From NCBI RefSeq assembly GCF_905147365.1, contig NC_056420.1, positions 12,596,001 to 12,660,000 of the forward strand: a DNA stretch of 64,000 nt. Reading direction: 5' to 3'. The DNA is from Aricia agestis (taxonomy: Eukaryota; Arthropoda; Insecta; Lepidoptera; Lycaenidae). A program made the translations under genes and the position numbers. Shown here piece after piece: positions 1 through 10,129 of this stretch; position 1 is the first letter of the stretch; every line of letters begins with the position of its first letter. A model generated the notes under the pieces. The model was not told the origin of the DNA. It saw nothing but the letters and a program-made list of their open reading frames with translations, and made no database searches.

Positions 1-639
1 ATTATGAAGTTTAATAGTGGTAGTGCCAAGCTGCTAGACCTGCAGTCAAAATGGACAGCGGTAACCGGGGAAATACTACACTCCCATAAAAATAGTGTTA
101 AATGACAGCTTCAGCTGTTGTGTTTTGTATGTTAAGTGACAGCTGAACACAAAATTTCCTCTTGGTCTGCAGGACACCATAATCCCTTTGTTTTTAGATC
201 ATACTCTTTAAGCTCGGCAAGGCATTTATAATAATTTTTGTAGACTACGGAGCTGCTTAAGCATTTCCTTACCTATAATCATATTATGCTGTTTTGTGCT
301 TGTACGCTACGTTTGTAGATTACAAAAGGTTCGGGTGCAGGCATTAAGATATAAGTACTACATACACGGGTAATAAAACAACACTTTTTTTAAGAAAAAT
401 TTATCATAATTTATAACTTCATAATTATTCTTATTACAATTATATTTATCTAAGATAGGGGCAGGGGCAGGAGTACCCTCATGGCGAGCATAGCTTAGGT
501 ACCAAATGATGCTCATAAACATGTGAGCAGCATCCCACTGTTCTTAAGCCTACAATGCAATAGCTTTTGATAGCGACCTGACCATTCATGTTTCTTTCTG
601 TTACAATAAATACAAAATAAGTTTTTCCTTCTGGAAAAA
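1..639. other. AT-rich non-coding stretch
   Basis: I see no convincing coding sequence, RNA gene or full repeat here. The segment is AT-rich with several poly(T)/poly(A) runs. It lies downstream of the degenerate minus-strand coding fragment and may include its 3' flank. Confidence 0.4.
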
Positions 640-1649
640 CTTATTTTGTTGGCAGTTAAAAGGCAGGACTTTTTTTAGCTTAAAGCACAACAACACAACA
701 CAGGCACAGGCAACTCGAGGCACAACATTTTGCTCAGGATTCATGCATTCTTGAAAAACGCAATGTCCTGGTGTTTCAGCTGCTCTTTTTATATTGAACA
801 ACACTATATTTTGTTGGGATCTTTCATCAGCTTCTGGAATATCTGACCTTATGTCTCGAGATTGGTTCCAACAAACTCCAGAAACTTCATTCAAAGATGA
901 CATCTGTAAATAAATCATTTGATGAGATGGACAGATATCAAAACAACAATAGTAAAAAACAAATTAAACACTGACATACGTTAATTTGATTATTAGATTA
1001 GAGTTTAAACTATATACCTCTTGTTGCTCCAGCAAACGAGTAATGTTTTCAGGATTCCACTCTAAGTCTGAAGTTGTGGTGTCCAGACTGGCCACATACA
1101 GTACACATTAAAGCTGATTCCATATATTCAGGTTGAAAGTCCTCAATTACTTGGACTATTCTGGTTTTTCATCTTGAGACCAAAGCTAAAATAAAAATAT
1201 AATTAGAGAAAAGCTTGCCATGAATCCGGTATCACGCTGAGGAAATAAATTACTTTATTTCCTACTGCAATAATGAATTAAGAAACACTAGTGATGGTAC
1301 TACATATAAATTTATTTTAATACCTTACTATTATTAATACTTACTATAATTAATTAATTTATTTTAAGAATATCCTGTAAATTTTTTATGTGAAAATAAA
1401 GATGTGTTTGGTTGTTTGTTTACCTCTCATGCTTGAATCCAAGAAGATACTATAGAAGCCACTCTTTGTTGTTCTTCATTTGTCCCTTCAATTAAAATTC
1501 TACATCGATTTGCTATTACTATGGATAATCCACATGATACAACACAGATATTATGATGGCCAACCGCTGCTGCTGCTGGACATATTTTCAGTAGATGCAT
1601 GATACGCAAGTTGCCAGCATGCATGGCAAATATGATCAGTAGGTGTAAT
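640..1649 (-). pseudogene. Degenerate minus-strand gene fragment with CxxC motifs
   Basis: Three coding-like blocks lie in order on the minus strand, each bordered by plausible splice sites: 1649-1424 (acceptor TTTCCAG, donor AGgtaaac), 1185-1018 (acceptor ATTTTAG, donor GAGgtatat) and 903 to about 640 (acceptor TTTACAG). The first block reads ITPTDHICHACWQLAYHA, then continues in another frame with GHHNICVV. The second has ESALMCTVCGQSG in one frame and DLEWNPENITRLLEQQE in another. The third reads AETPGHCVFQECMNPEQN. Frame changes inside blocks one and two, and a stop at the end of block one, indicate decay. The repeated CxxC and CxxCW patterns suggest small zinc-binding modules, such as those at the N-termini of some DDE transposases (ISL2EU/Harbinger type), but I do not recognise the family with certainty. 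It could also be a real gene with unusual exons or sequencing indels. Confidence 0.4.
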
Positions 1650-2765
1650 CTGGAAATAATGATAGTGATTAGAAGTATTGTTAATTATTCCATACTTTTT
1701 CCTTAATAATAGGTACTTTGCTAGATTAGTTTCATGGTTTAAAATGAAAGGAAAACATTTCAACACTTAAAATTTAATAAAAAGTTCATGGTTAGGCTAA
1801 CACGTAAAATATATTATTTGAAGTAAACTACTTACATAATATCCAAGATATATCCACAGTCGATTAATATTCACAAGATCTTTACTCTCGTCGCATAAAG
1901 CAGGCCTTCTCAGTTCTCAATTTGAAAACAACAGAAAATAACTGACAAACACAAGTCACAACTCACAACTGCTACCCAAACAAATTAATAGGTACATGCT
2001 GCTACCGTTGATTGTGTTGGATGTTGATTATTAGTTTCATACAAAGATAATAATATTATAATAATTACTACCGCGGGTTTCTTAATCTTTGGTTCAAGTT
2101 GAGATTAGTGGATTAGGTACCTATTGAGATTTGAGATTTTCTAATGATTTTCTTCATCTGTCTTCTTCTTCTTCTTTATAAATGGCCTCTTTAACTGATT
2201 GCCATGACAAGAAAAAATATCGATGGAAAAAATTAGAACAAAATATACATTTATAATATGTACAATGTAATGTGATTTTATGTAATATATTCTTTTCATT
2301 ATGAGATATAAGTAAATAAGAGTTTAATAATAATTCATAATAAACGTTTCTATAATAACTATAGTATTTATTAAGTATTTTACTTATGGCAACATTAAAA
2401 AAATATAACATAAAATGATAGGTCTACCAGAATCTGATAGCAAAAAGTGAGAAAGTAAATTGAGTATTGACTCTAGCAATACCGGGGTTCTTATAGCGCC
2501 TGATTCTGTGTGTGAAACATGCAAATATAAAAAACTATCTAATGATCAAGGATATTTTTTGATAATCTGCTGCTAAAAATCGCCATCAGATCCTGATAGA
2601 TCTACATTATAAATACCTATTTAGATAAGTTTATCAAAATAGATAGTCTAATTGCCTTAAAAATTCTGTTGTGTGTACATAGTAAAAATTCTGTTGAAAA
2701 ACAACAACAAAATTATGCTGTATGGATCCTGCCATTCACCTTTATTCGAACCACAATTTAAATAT
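1650..2765. other. AT-rich intergenic DNA
   Basis: No supported gene. Short open frames here are low complexity (poly-Tyr/Asn/Lys) and typical of AT-rich noise. A short AGAAGAAGAAGA-type run (TTC/CTT on this strand) sits near 2,160-2,180. Confidence 0.4.
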
Positions 2766-3089
2766 ACGTGAGAGAGCCATGCTTCGGCACGGATGGGCCG
2801 GCTCGACCGGAGAAATACCACGTTCTCACAGAAAACCGGCGTGAAACAGCGCTTACGCTGTGTTTCGCCAAGTGAGTGAGTTTACCGGAGACCCAATTCC
2901 CTACCCTATTCCCTTCCCTACCCTCCCCTATTCCCTTTCCTTCCCATCCCTACCCTCCCCTATTACCCTATTCCCTTAAAAGGCCGGCAACGCACCTGTA
3001 GCTCTTCTGATGCTGCGAGTGTCCATGGGCGATGGAAGTTGCTTTCCATCAGGTGACCCGTTTGCCCCCTTATTTCATAAAAAAAAAAA
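2766..3089 (+). repeat. Dispersed C/T-rich retroelement, copy 1
   Basis: This is the first of eight copies in the window of one dispersed repeat. It opens with GTGAGAGAGCCATGC, contains a variable stretch of CCCTA/CCCTT units (2,890-2,980) and a conserved 3' part including CAACGCACCTGTAG and CATCAGGTGACCCG, and ends in TTATTTCATA followed by an A-run. The poly(A) end and defined 3' sequence suggest retroposition (a SINE or the tail of a LINE). No tRNA-like A and B boxes are evident at its head. Confidence 0.8.
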
Positions 3090-3588
3090 TAGTTTATAAG
3101 TATTATTTCTGAGTTAACTAATATTTGTGATTATTTTACGAAATGGGAAGTCCTATTGTGAACTGTCAATCCAGGATACACCGACGTTAAACTAGGGTCT
3201 AGGACTTATCATTATGAAAAAAAAAAAGTAATTCCATGTATTTAAATTACAAGTAATCTGATTACATTGTAATTAGAATAAAATTTATTCCAATTACATT
3301 CGAATCAACTACTGGTTAATTTCAGGTGCACAATTACTTCATCAATCTGATTATTTTGTAATCAGATTAACAACTACAATGTATTTGTAATTGTGTAATT
3401 GTTAATCTAATTACTTTTTGCCCAACTCTGTTATTGATATATTTATTATATTGAGTATTTTTCTCCTAATTACCATTAAAAATATCTCCGGAAATGTCCG
3501 GATAAGTTCATTTTTTTGAGTTCGAAGATAAAATATAAAAAATGCAATTTATTGTTAGTGACTCGTTACTTAACGTACCCTTGTTTTA
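3090..3588. other. AT-rich DNA upstream of the transposase ORF
   Basis: Contains a diffuse inverted repeat based on TAATCTGATTA-type words (about 3,240-3,420). A splice-acceptor-like sequence, CCCTTGTTTTAG, ends at 3,589 directly before the open frame of the Transib-like protein. No upstream exon was identified. Confidence 0.4.
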
Positions 3589-3589
3589 G

Positions 3590-4730
3590 GCTCACCGGGT
3601 GCATCAGGAGTGAGGGTAGTGACCCGCAAATACTTGTACGACCTTATGAAGGAAGAAAATTTGCCTAATTTTGATGCAAAATTAAACTATTTAAAAGATG
3701 AAGTTTTATCGTGTGAAGAATATAATGAAGATCAACTTGCTAAGTTAAAACGTGATTTTGCCCATTTTAAATCAGAAATGAAACAAAGGTGGGCCAAAGC
3801 TCACTGTAAAGAGGACGTATTTCTCAAATACAACCGATCATGGCTGGATGGTACGTTTGAAATCCCTATTGTTGAGGCTGCACAAAAACGAACAGGTCGA
3901 CCATCTAAATCGTTTGAAGAGGCAAGTGAGAGGAGTAAAAGACGAAAGACCGAAGAACTTCGTTCCGGTTTTGACAAGGAAATCATCATACATGCTGCGC
4001 AGGTAGAACTGGGGAAATCTGGTAAAAGAGATGCATCTAATGTTCTCAAAGATATCACGAGTACTCCGACACGAGCCAGTAAATACAAGAAAGCATTTTA
4101 TCTCACAAAATCTTCCAAAGAGCACCATGCTTTGACACCAATGCAAGCTTTGCAAATGTTTGTAGATGCTGATTTGACACAAGGTCAATATGAAATAATA
4201 AGAAAAACGAATAGGAAGTTTTTCCCTTGTTACAGTGTCTTACAAAAAGCCAAAAAGAAATGCTATCCGCCCAAAGAAACTTGCACAGTAACTAGTGCCA
4301 GTGCCGAAGCTCAGTTACAACCTTTAATGGATGTTACCGTTAGGCGTTTATCGAAATACCTAGAAGAGGTTTTGTTAACTTTAAAGGAAGAAGAGCGGGA
4401 GTGCATTACTTTAATAAGTAAATGGGGCTGCGATGGATCCCAACAGTCAAAATATAAACAAAAACATGACAATGACTCAAATTCAGACGCAAATCTTTTT
4501 CAAAGCTGTTTTGTGCCCCTTCAGTTAGCTTGTGGAGACAATAACAAAAAAGTATTATGGAAAAATCCAACGCCTTCTTCACCGAGATTTTGTCGACCAA
4601 TAAGGTTCCGGTTTATAAAGGAAAATAATGACGTCACTGAAGAGGAAATAAGATATATTAAGAGCTCTATTAGCTCTTTAGCTCCAACCGTAGTTGATAT
4701 AGGCGGAAAGAAGTTTTTTATAAAGCACAC
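3590..4730 (+). CDS. Transib/RAG1-like transposase, N-terminal part (interrupted)
   Basis: This open frame carries the N-terminal ~375 residues of a Transib/RAG1-superfamily DDE transposase-like protein. The frame is open from a stop at 3,571. There is no good ATG, and the acceptor CCCTTGTTTTAG/G at 3,589 suggests that an upstream exon supplies the start. Seen in the sequence: a basic stretch (RSKRRK, about 3,930-3,950), and near the end KWGCDGS, whose Asp (codon at about 4,432) matches the position of the first catalytic Asp of Transib/RAG1. A block typical of these proteins follows (PTPSSPRFCRPIRF). The frame is cut by the BEL element at 4,730/4,731, just before the second catalytic region. 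The last nine codons of the apparent ORF (to 4,755) are LTR sequence. Known: the superfamily cuts DNA with a D-D-E triad. Inferred: it may be a transposon copy or a domesticated relative. No terminal inverted repeats were recognised. Confidence 0.75.
4726..4730. repeat. Target site duplication, left (CACAC)
   Basis: CACAC directly precedes the 5' LTR and is repeated directly after the 3' LTR at 12,831-12,835. A 5-bp duplication fits BEL/Pao integration and defines the element ends. Confidence 0.9.
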
Positions 4731-4897
4731 TGTACAAAGTACAATAATGTATTAGTTTAACTGCTGAGTGAGCGCTTTGTGTCAGCAGTTTACATTCATT
4801 AACATTGTTACATTTTACTTAATAAATCAGTGTAAGAACAGCACTCATCGGGTTTGGTTGTTTCATTCCATCCCTATCTATCTGTAGAAACACTACA
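4731..4897 (+). repeat. 5' LTR of BEL element
   Basis: 167 bp beginning TGTACAAAGT and ending AACACTACA, with TGT/ACA ends. It is identical by eye over its whole length to 12,664-12,830. An AATAAA polyadenylation signal lies at 4,821-4,826. It supplies the promoter and RNA 5' end of the element. Confidence 0.95.
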
Positions 4898-4903
4898 GAT
4901 CTT

Positions 4904-4919
4904 TTTGGTCCTTCGTTCC
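4904..4919 (+). other. Putative primer binding site
   Basis: The sequence TTTGGTCCTTCGTTCC starts six bases after the 5' LTR, where BEL elements place the tRNA primer binding site. The primer tRNA was not identified, so this is positional evidence only. Confidence 0.3.
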
Positions 4920-5206
4920 TTCAGGACCTTGCTCTCGCGTCGCGTGTAACATACAGTTGCTTTGCATCCGCGCCGCGTTGTGAGGACACCAGTGACTTTA
5001 ACACATACAGTGTTATATCTGTGACGAACAGTTGCAGTGACGTACAGTCAGAACTACAGTTAGTGAAGTGTTCAGTGGACTTTACTCCGTGAGGTTTCTG
5101 TAGCATCGACAGCCGCAGCACCCACATCAGCGACAGCATCGACAGCAGTCCCGCAGGAGAGTAAACCACAGAACCAAGTAAGATCTTTCCATATTTTCTT
5201 TACACG

Positions 5207-8200
5207 ATGGACAAGCTAATTCAGCAGCAGAACGCGATCCTAGAAGAAATTAAGCGTATAGAGACTAATTTTAGGAAGGATTCACCATCCCGTAAAACGC
5301 GCGAATATCTCGATGAGAGACTCGCTAATTTGGACAGGCTCTGGGCTGAGTTTAATGCGAACAATGACAAGCTCAGTCTGCGCGGTCAACCTGATGCTCC
5401 ATATTTCGTCGAAAATCAGTACGAGGAGGCACGCGAATTTTACAATAATGTCCGTTATAGAATTTCTTCCTATACACCTACTTCGAAAACAGACCAGACA
5501 GGTACTAGTTTGTCCGTCAGAAAACACACGACAACACCGTCACCGTCTCGCGAGCAGGCACCGCCAGCACAGGCGCCGCCAGCACCGCCGCAACAGGCAC
5601 ACACAGACATTGAAAAACTTTTATCGCTTCAACGTACAAATTTTAGGGCATTCGCTAGGCTAATTAATAACATCAACGTAGACAACATAGGCGATAAATG
5701 GGAGCTAGAAGACGAGCTGCGTAGTGTTCAGTCTCGCTGGAATAACATTGATTCCTTACATTTAGAGATTGACAATATTTTACAAGGAGATAACGCGGAC
5801 TACGATAATGAATTTTCCTACTACGAAAATTGCTATAAAGATATCAAACGGTCACTTAATAAAAAATTAGCATCCGCGGCTCACATCCAACAGGCAACAC
5901 CTCAAATAGATATCCCCGTGTTTACAGGCAAATACACACAGTGGCCTACGTTTTACGATTTATTTTCCGAAAGCATCCATAACAATAACTTGCTCACAAA
6001 GGGTCAAAAAATGCAACACCTTAAGGGCAAACTTAGAGGAGAAGCCGAGCGTCTTATACAACATCTACATATTTCCGCTGAAAACTACGATACCGCTTGG
6101 GAGCTTCTCACTCATCGGTATAACAATCGTCAGTTGCTATTTACAAAACAAGTAGAGATATTTTTAAATCAGCCAGCTTCTTACAAACAGTCAGCGTATG
6201 AAATTAGGCGTCTCTATGATACATCCATGGAGTGTATTAATGCCATACAAAATCTCGGCATAAACACTTCCTCTTGGGACCCGCTACTCGTACATCTGAT
6301 TACGAAAAAACTGGACCCTGACACGTACAGTGACTACCAGGAAAATCGGAAAAAACCACGGGAGCTACCCACGCTGGACGAGCTCATGAATTTTCTAGAA
6401 AATAAATTTACAGCTTTAGAGCCCATACAAAAAAGAAAGGCTCAAACTTTCACACCAAAGCCCTCTTCGTCGCATTCAATTAATACGCAATATAACACAA
6501 AATATGCTAAAGGCAAATATATAGTGAAACCGCATTATCAGGCGACAGCAACTCGCATGTGGAACTGTCCGCTCTGTCAGCAGAATCATATTTTATTTAA
6601 ATGCAGTAAGTTCGCCAAGTTATCGGCCGAGGAAAAAATGAGAACGGTACTAAAATTACATATTTGTCAAAACTGTCTTTACATTCACGATGCAAATGGT
6701 TGTACTTCTGCAAAACGTTGCAAACATTGCCACGGTGATCACAATACCATTCTACACGATGGATATTACGCTGTTTTCAAAGCCCAGAAATCCTTACCTC
6801 ATACAACATACTCGACGTCATCGATTACGCAAGCACAGCCCGTCGTCACAACAGCTCCGTCATCGAGTTACATGCCTACATCTAACTTAGCTAATACTAA
6901 CTTTACACCTAATTACAATACTAATAAAAATCATAATGTTAACTACGTAGCTACGGATAATGAGGAGATATTATTAACTACACTACTTTTAAAAATACAA
7001 GCCTACGACGGTACTTACATAGTTTTAAGAGCGCTTTTAGACCAAGGCTCTCAAATTTCATTAATTTCGGAGCGCGCCGCCCAGCTGCTAGGTCTTCCTA
7101 GACAACATCATCCCGCTTCTATTTCTGGAATAGGATATGGCTCTAAACAAGGAAAGGGAGTCGTTACTTTGAATTGTATGTCAATTTACGATGACTACAC
7201 ATTTTCAACTCAGGCTATTGTTATAAATAAAGTCATTAACAATTTGCCTAATGGAACATTTAACAAACAGCCGTGGTCACACCTGCAAAACATTAGACTT
7301 GCGGATCCCGACTTCAACATCTCCAGACCTATTGACATGCTACTGGATGCGAGTGTGTACTCCGACATCCTCATGGATGGCCTCATCAAGGGCCCTAACA
7401 AGGCGCCCATGGCACAACAGACTAGGGTAGGTTGGATCTTGTCAGGGGACGTGAAGACATTTAACTGCTGTGTCGTGCTGAACAATCTAGCCGATATTTC
7501 GCAGTATTGGGAGTTCGAAGAGGTTCAGAGCTCCTGGACTGCCCGCTCGGAGGAAGATGAGTACTGCGAACAGCTGTACCAGTCGACCACGAGACGATTA
7601 CAGAACGGTAGATATGAAGTTGCGATTCCGATGAAACAGGACTTTGAGAAACATCTGGGAAACTCTAGACCGAAGGCGATAGCACAATTATATAATTTGG
7701 AACGTAAAATGGCAAAAAATACAGAATTTTCAGAAAGCTACACACAGTTTATGAGGGAATATCTAAGTTTAGGACATATGAAACCTGTAACAAAAAAGGT
7801 AGAGCCGTCGTACTACCTCCCGCATCATGGAGTTTTAAAAGCTGACTCGACAACAACTAAACTGAGAACCGTTTTTAACGCCTCATCAAAAACTTCTACG
7901 GGGTACAGTTTGAACGATTTGATGCTTCAAGGCCCAAATCTACAAAGCGATTTACATAGTTTAATTTTATCGTGGCGTAAACATAAAATCGTCATTACAG
8001 CGGATTTGGAAAAGATGTTCCGTCAGTTCTTTGTCAGAGAATGTGACCAGCATCTTCAAAGAATCGTATGGAGAGACATCTTCTCGACCGCAAAAACTGC
8101 AGACTCTTTGCCGCAAGAATACCAATTAACGACAATCACATACGGAACTAAGTCTGCGCCGTATCTTGCCATGCGAACCCTGAAACAGCTCGCTTTAGAC

Positions 8201-10129
8201 CATAAGGATGATTTTCCTCTAGCATCACATGCTATTTTGACGTCATTCTATATGGACGATCTCCTCACAGGTGAGAGTTCTATAGAGAAAGCGAGAGATT
8301 TGCAAAAACAGATTATTGATATTTTCAACACAGCAGGCATGAACATACGTAAATGGTCCAGTAACAACATGGAGCTCACACAAAACTTGTCACCAGAACA
8401 GTTGGACATTTCGCTAGATTTCAAATGTGCTGAATCGCGAAAAACATTAGGGTTACGTTGGACTCCTAGAACAGACTCATTTACATTTCAAAATAAATTC
8501 GTGGATTTAAATAGCGAGGATCACCTTACAAAACGACAACTACTCTCCAACATTTCGAAGATTTTCGATCCGCTGGGTTGGCTCTCACCTCTTACAGTAA
8601 GAGCTAAGATTTTATTTCAACGAACTTGGTTGGAGCCGAACATTACCTGGGATGATGAGCTTCCTCAGCAGATAATTTGTGACTGGAAAACATTAAAACA
8701 GGATTTTCAACATTTGGATAAATTCGAATTACCGAGATATTTAGGTAATACTCATAAATACATTATACATGGGTTTTGCGACGCCTCGGAAAAGGCTTAC
8801 GCAAGCGTGGTGTACATTACCGCTACAAACAGTAAAGGCGTGTGCACAACGAGGCTGCTTACGGCGAAAACAAAACTCGCTCCTTTGAAGAACAAGTTAA
8901 CTCTACCTAAGCTTGAACTATGTAGCGCACATCTTTTGACTAACCTTTTGGATAAGGTCTTGGCTACAATGACGGACAGTCAATATGAGGTACATTGCTG
9001 GAGTGACTCTATGATTGCATTGGCTTGGATTCAAGGTGACATTCACAGATGGCAGAAATTTGTATCCACCAGAGTGCAAAAGATTACAGAAATTGTCGAA
9101 CCTTCACGTTGGCATCATGTGAGTACAGAATTAAATGCAGCAGACTGTGCTACAAGAGGATTGACAGTTGCACAACTAGAATCCCATTCATTATGGTGGG
9201 GCCCAGAATGGCTCAACAAGTTAGATATAAGTTCAATTGAAAACGTTTCTAATTTAACTACATGTATTGAAGAAATTAAGGCTAGTGTGAACGCGACTTT
9301 ATCAACTACAATTATAAAACATAAGACTTTAATATTACAATTATTGAATGAATACAGTTCATTGGCACGTGTCGCAACAACAGTGGCATGGCTATCACGT
9401 TACATCCTGTGGCTTCGCAACAAGAAGAATGTGCCACATCAGAATTATTTGTCAGCTGTTGAAATGGAAAATGCATATTGTATTATAATTAGAACTGTAC
9501 AATCTATAGAATTTAAGGAAGAATTTAGTTGTATTTTACAGAATAGAAAATTACCTAGGAATAGTAAGGTATTATGTTTAAATCCGTTTATTAGTAAGGA
9601 TGACGGATTACTGAGGGTCGGTGGGAGACTTAATAAGTCGCATTTAGAAAGTTGTGCGAAAAATCCAATTATTTTATCGAATCATAGTCGTCTCACAGAA
9701 CTAATTATACAGCAAGCTCATTCTTTAACTTTACATGGCGGACCCAGACTTACCTTATCACACATTAGATACAAATACTGGATACTGAGCGGGCTCCGTA
9801 CTGTTAAAAGAGAGTTACGTAAGTGCGTTACATGCAGGCGTTACAGCCACCAGAATCATCAACAGATCATGGCAGATCTACCCGAACCACGCGTAACTCC
9901 TTCGCGTCCATTTAGCATTACAGGTGTAGACTTCACAGGATATTTTGACATCAAAGCACAAAAGGGGCGTGGGGTAAGAACAACGAAAGGATACGTAGCC
10001 GTATTCGTATGCTTATCGACCAAGGCCGTTCACTTGGAGCTCGTGTCCGACCTCAGCACCCCTGGATTTCTTGCAGCCTTTCGTCGGTTTTGTGCCCGGC
10101 GAGGCACCCCAGCGTCATATGTACAGTGA
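5207..10129 (+). CDS. BEL/Pao Gag-Pol polyprotein (ends prematurely in integrase)
   Basis: A 1,640-codon frame starting at an ATG about 310 bp after the 5' LTR. Domains in order: Gag with a coiled, polar N-terminus and a DUF1759-like core (from about residue 230, IPVFTGKYTQWPTFYDLF); Cys/His knuckles (about 451-517, CPLCQQNH ... HCHGDH); aspartic protease with LLDQGSQISLIS (Asp about 612); reverse transcriptase (about 885-1,080) with the catalytic YMDD at about 1,015; RNase H-like region (GFCDASEKAYA about 1,190; CWSDSM about 1,264); integrase zinc domain with HGG...CVTCRRY (about 1,510-1,545); and the first integrase catalytic Asp in VDFTGYF (about 1,575). The frame stops at 10,127-10,129, before the second Asp. 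The downstream frame (mod 3 shifted by one) continues integrase without loss, so a one-base insertion near 10,105-10,120 is the simplest explanation. Ordinary BEL elements encode this as one uninterrupted ORF. Confidence 0.93.
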   Translation: MDKLIQQQNAILEEIKRIETNFRKDSPSRKTREYLDERLANLDRLWAEFNANNDKLSLRGQPDAPYFVENQYEEAREFYNNVRYRISSYTPTSKTDQTGTSLSVRKHTTTPSPSREQAPPAQAPPAPPQQAHTDIEKLLSLQRTNFRAFARLINNINVDNIGDKWELEDELRSVQSRWNNIDSLHLEIDNILQGDNADYDNEFSYYENCYKDIKRSLNKKLASAAHIQQATPQIDIPVFTGKYTQWPTFYDLFSESIHNNNLLTKGQKMQHLKGKLRGEAERLIQHLHISAENYDTAWELLTHRYNNRQLLFTKQVEIFLNQPASYKQSAYEIRRLYDTSMECINAIQNLGINTSSWDPLLVHLITKKLDPDTYSDYQENRKKPRELPTLDELMNFLENKFTALEPIQKRKAQTFTPKPSSSHSINTQYNTKYAKGKYIVKPHYQATATRMWNCPLCQQNHILFKCSKFAKLSAEEKMRTVLKLHICQNCLYIHDANGCTSAKRCKHCHGDHNTILHDGYYAVFKAQKSLPHTTYSTSSITQAQPVVTTAPSSSYMPTSNLANTNFTPNYNTNKNHNVNYVATDNEEILLTTLLLKIQAYDGTYIVLRALLDQGSQISLISERAAQLLGLPRQHHPASISGIGYGSKQGKGVVTLNCMSIYDDYTFSTQAIVINKVINNLPNGTFNKQPWSHLQNIRLADPDFNISRPIDMLLDASVYSDILMDGLIKGPNKAPMAQQTRVGWILSGDVKTFNCCVVLNNLADISQYWEFEEVQSSWTARSEEDEYCEQLYQSTTRRLQNGRYEVAIPMKQDFEKHLGNSRPKAIAQLYNLERKMAKNTEFSESYTQFMREYLSLGHMKPVTKKVEPSYYLPHHGVLKADSTTTKLRTVFNASSKTSTGYSLNDLMLQGPNLQSDLHSLILSWRKHKIVITADLEKMFRQFFVRECDQHLQRIVWRDIFSTAKTADSLPQEYQLTTITYGTKSAPYLAMRTLKQLALDHKDDFPLASHAILTSFYMDDLLTGESSIEKARDLQKQIIDIFNTAGMNIRKWSSNNMELTQNLSPEQLDISLDFKCAESRKTLGLRWTPRTDSFTFQNKFVDLNSEDHLTKRQLLSNISKIFDPLGWLSPLTVRAKILFQRTWLEPNITWDDELPQQIICDWKTLKQDFQHLDKFELPRYLGNTHKYIIHGFCDASEKAYASVVYITATNSKGVCTTRLLTAKTKLAPLKNKLTLPKLELCSAHLLTNLLDKVLATMTDSQYEVHCWSDSMIALAWIQGDIHRWQKFVSTRVQKITEIVEPSRWHHVSTELNAADCATRGLTVAQLESHSLWWGPEWLNKLDISSIENVSNLTTCIEEIKASVNATLSTTIIKHKTLILQLLNEYSSLARVATTVAWLSRYILWLRNKKNVPHQNYLSAVEMENAYCIIIRTVQSIEFKEEFSCILQNRKLPRNSKVLCLNPFISKDDGLLRVGGRLNKSHLESCAKNPIILSNHSRLTELIIQQAHSLTLHGGPRLTLSHIRYKYWILSGLRTVKRELRKCVTCRRYSHQNHQQIMADLPEPRVTPSRPFSITGVDFTGYFDIKAQKGRGVRTTKGYVAVFVCLSTKAVHLELVSDLSTPGFLAAFRRFCARRGTPASYVQ

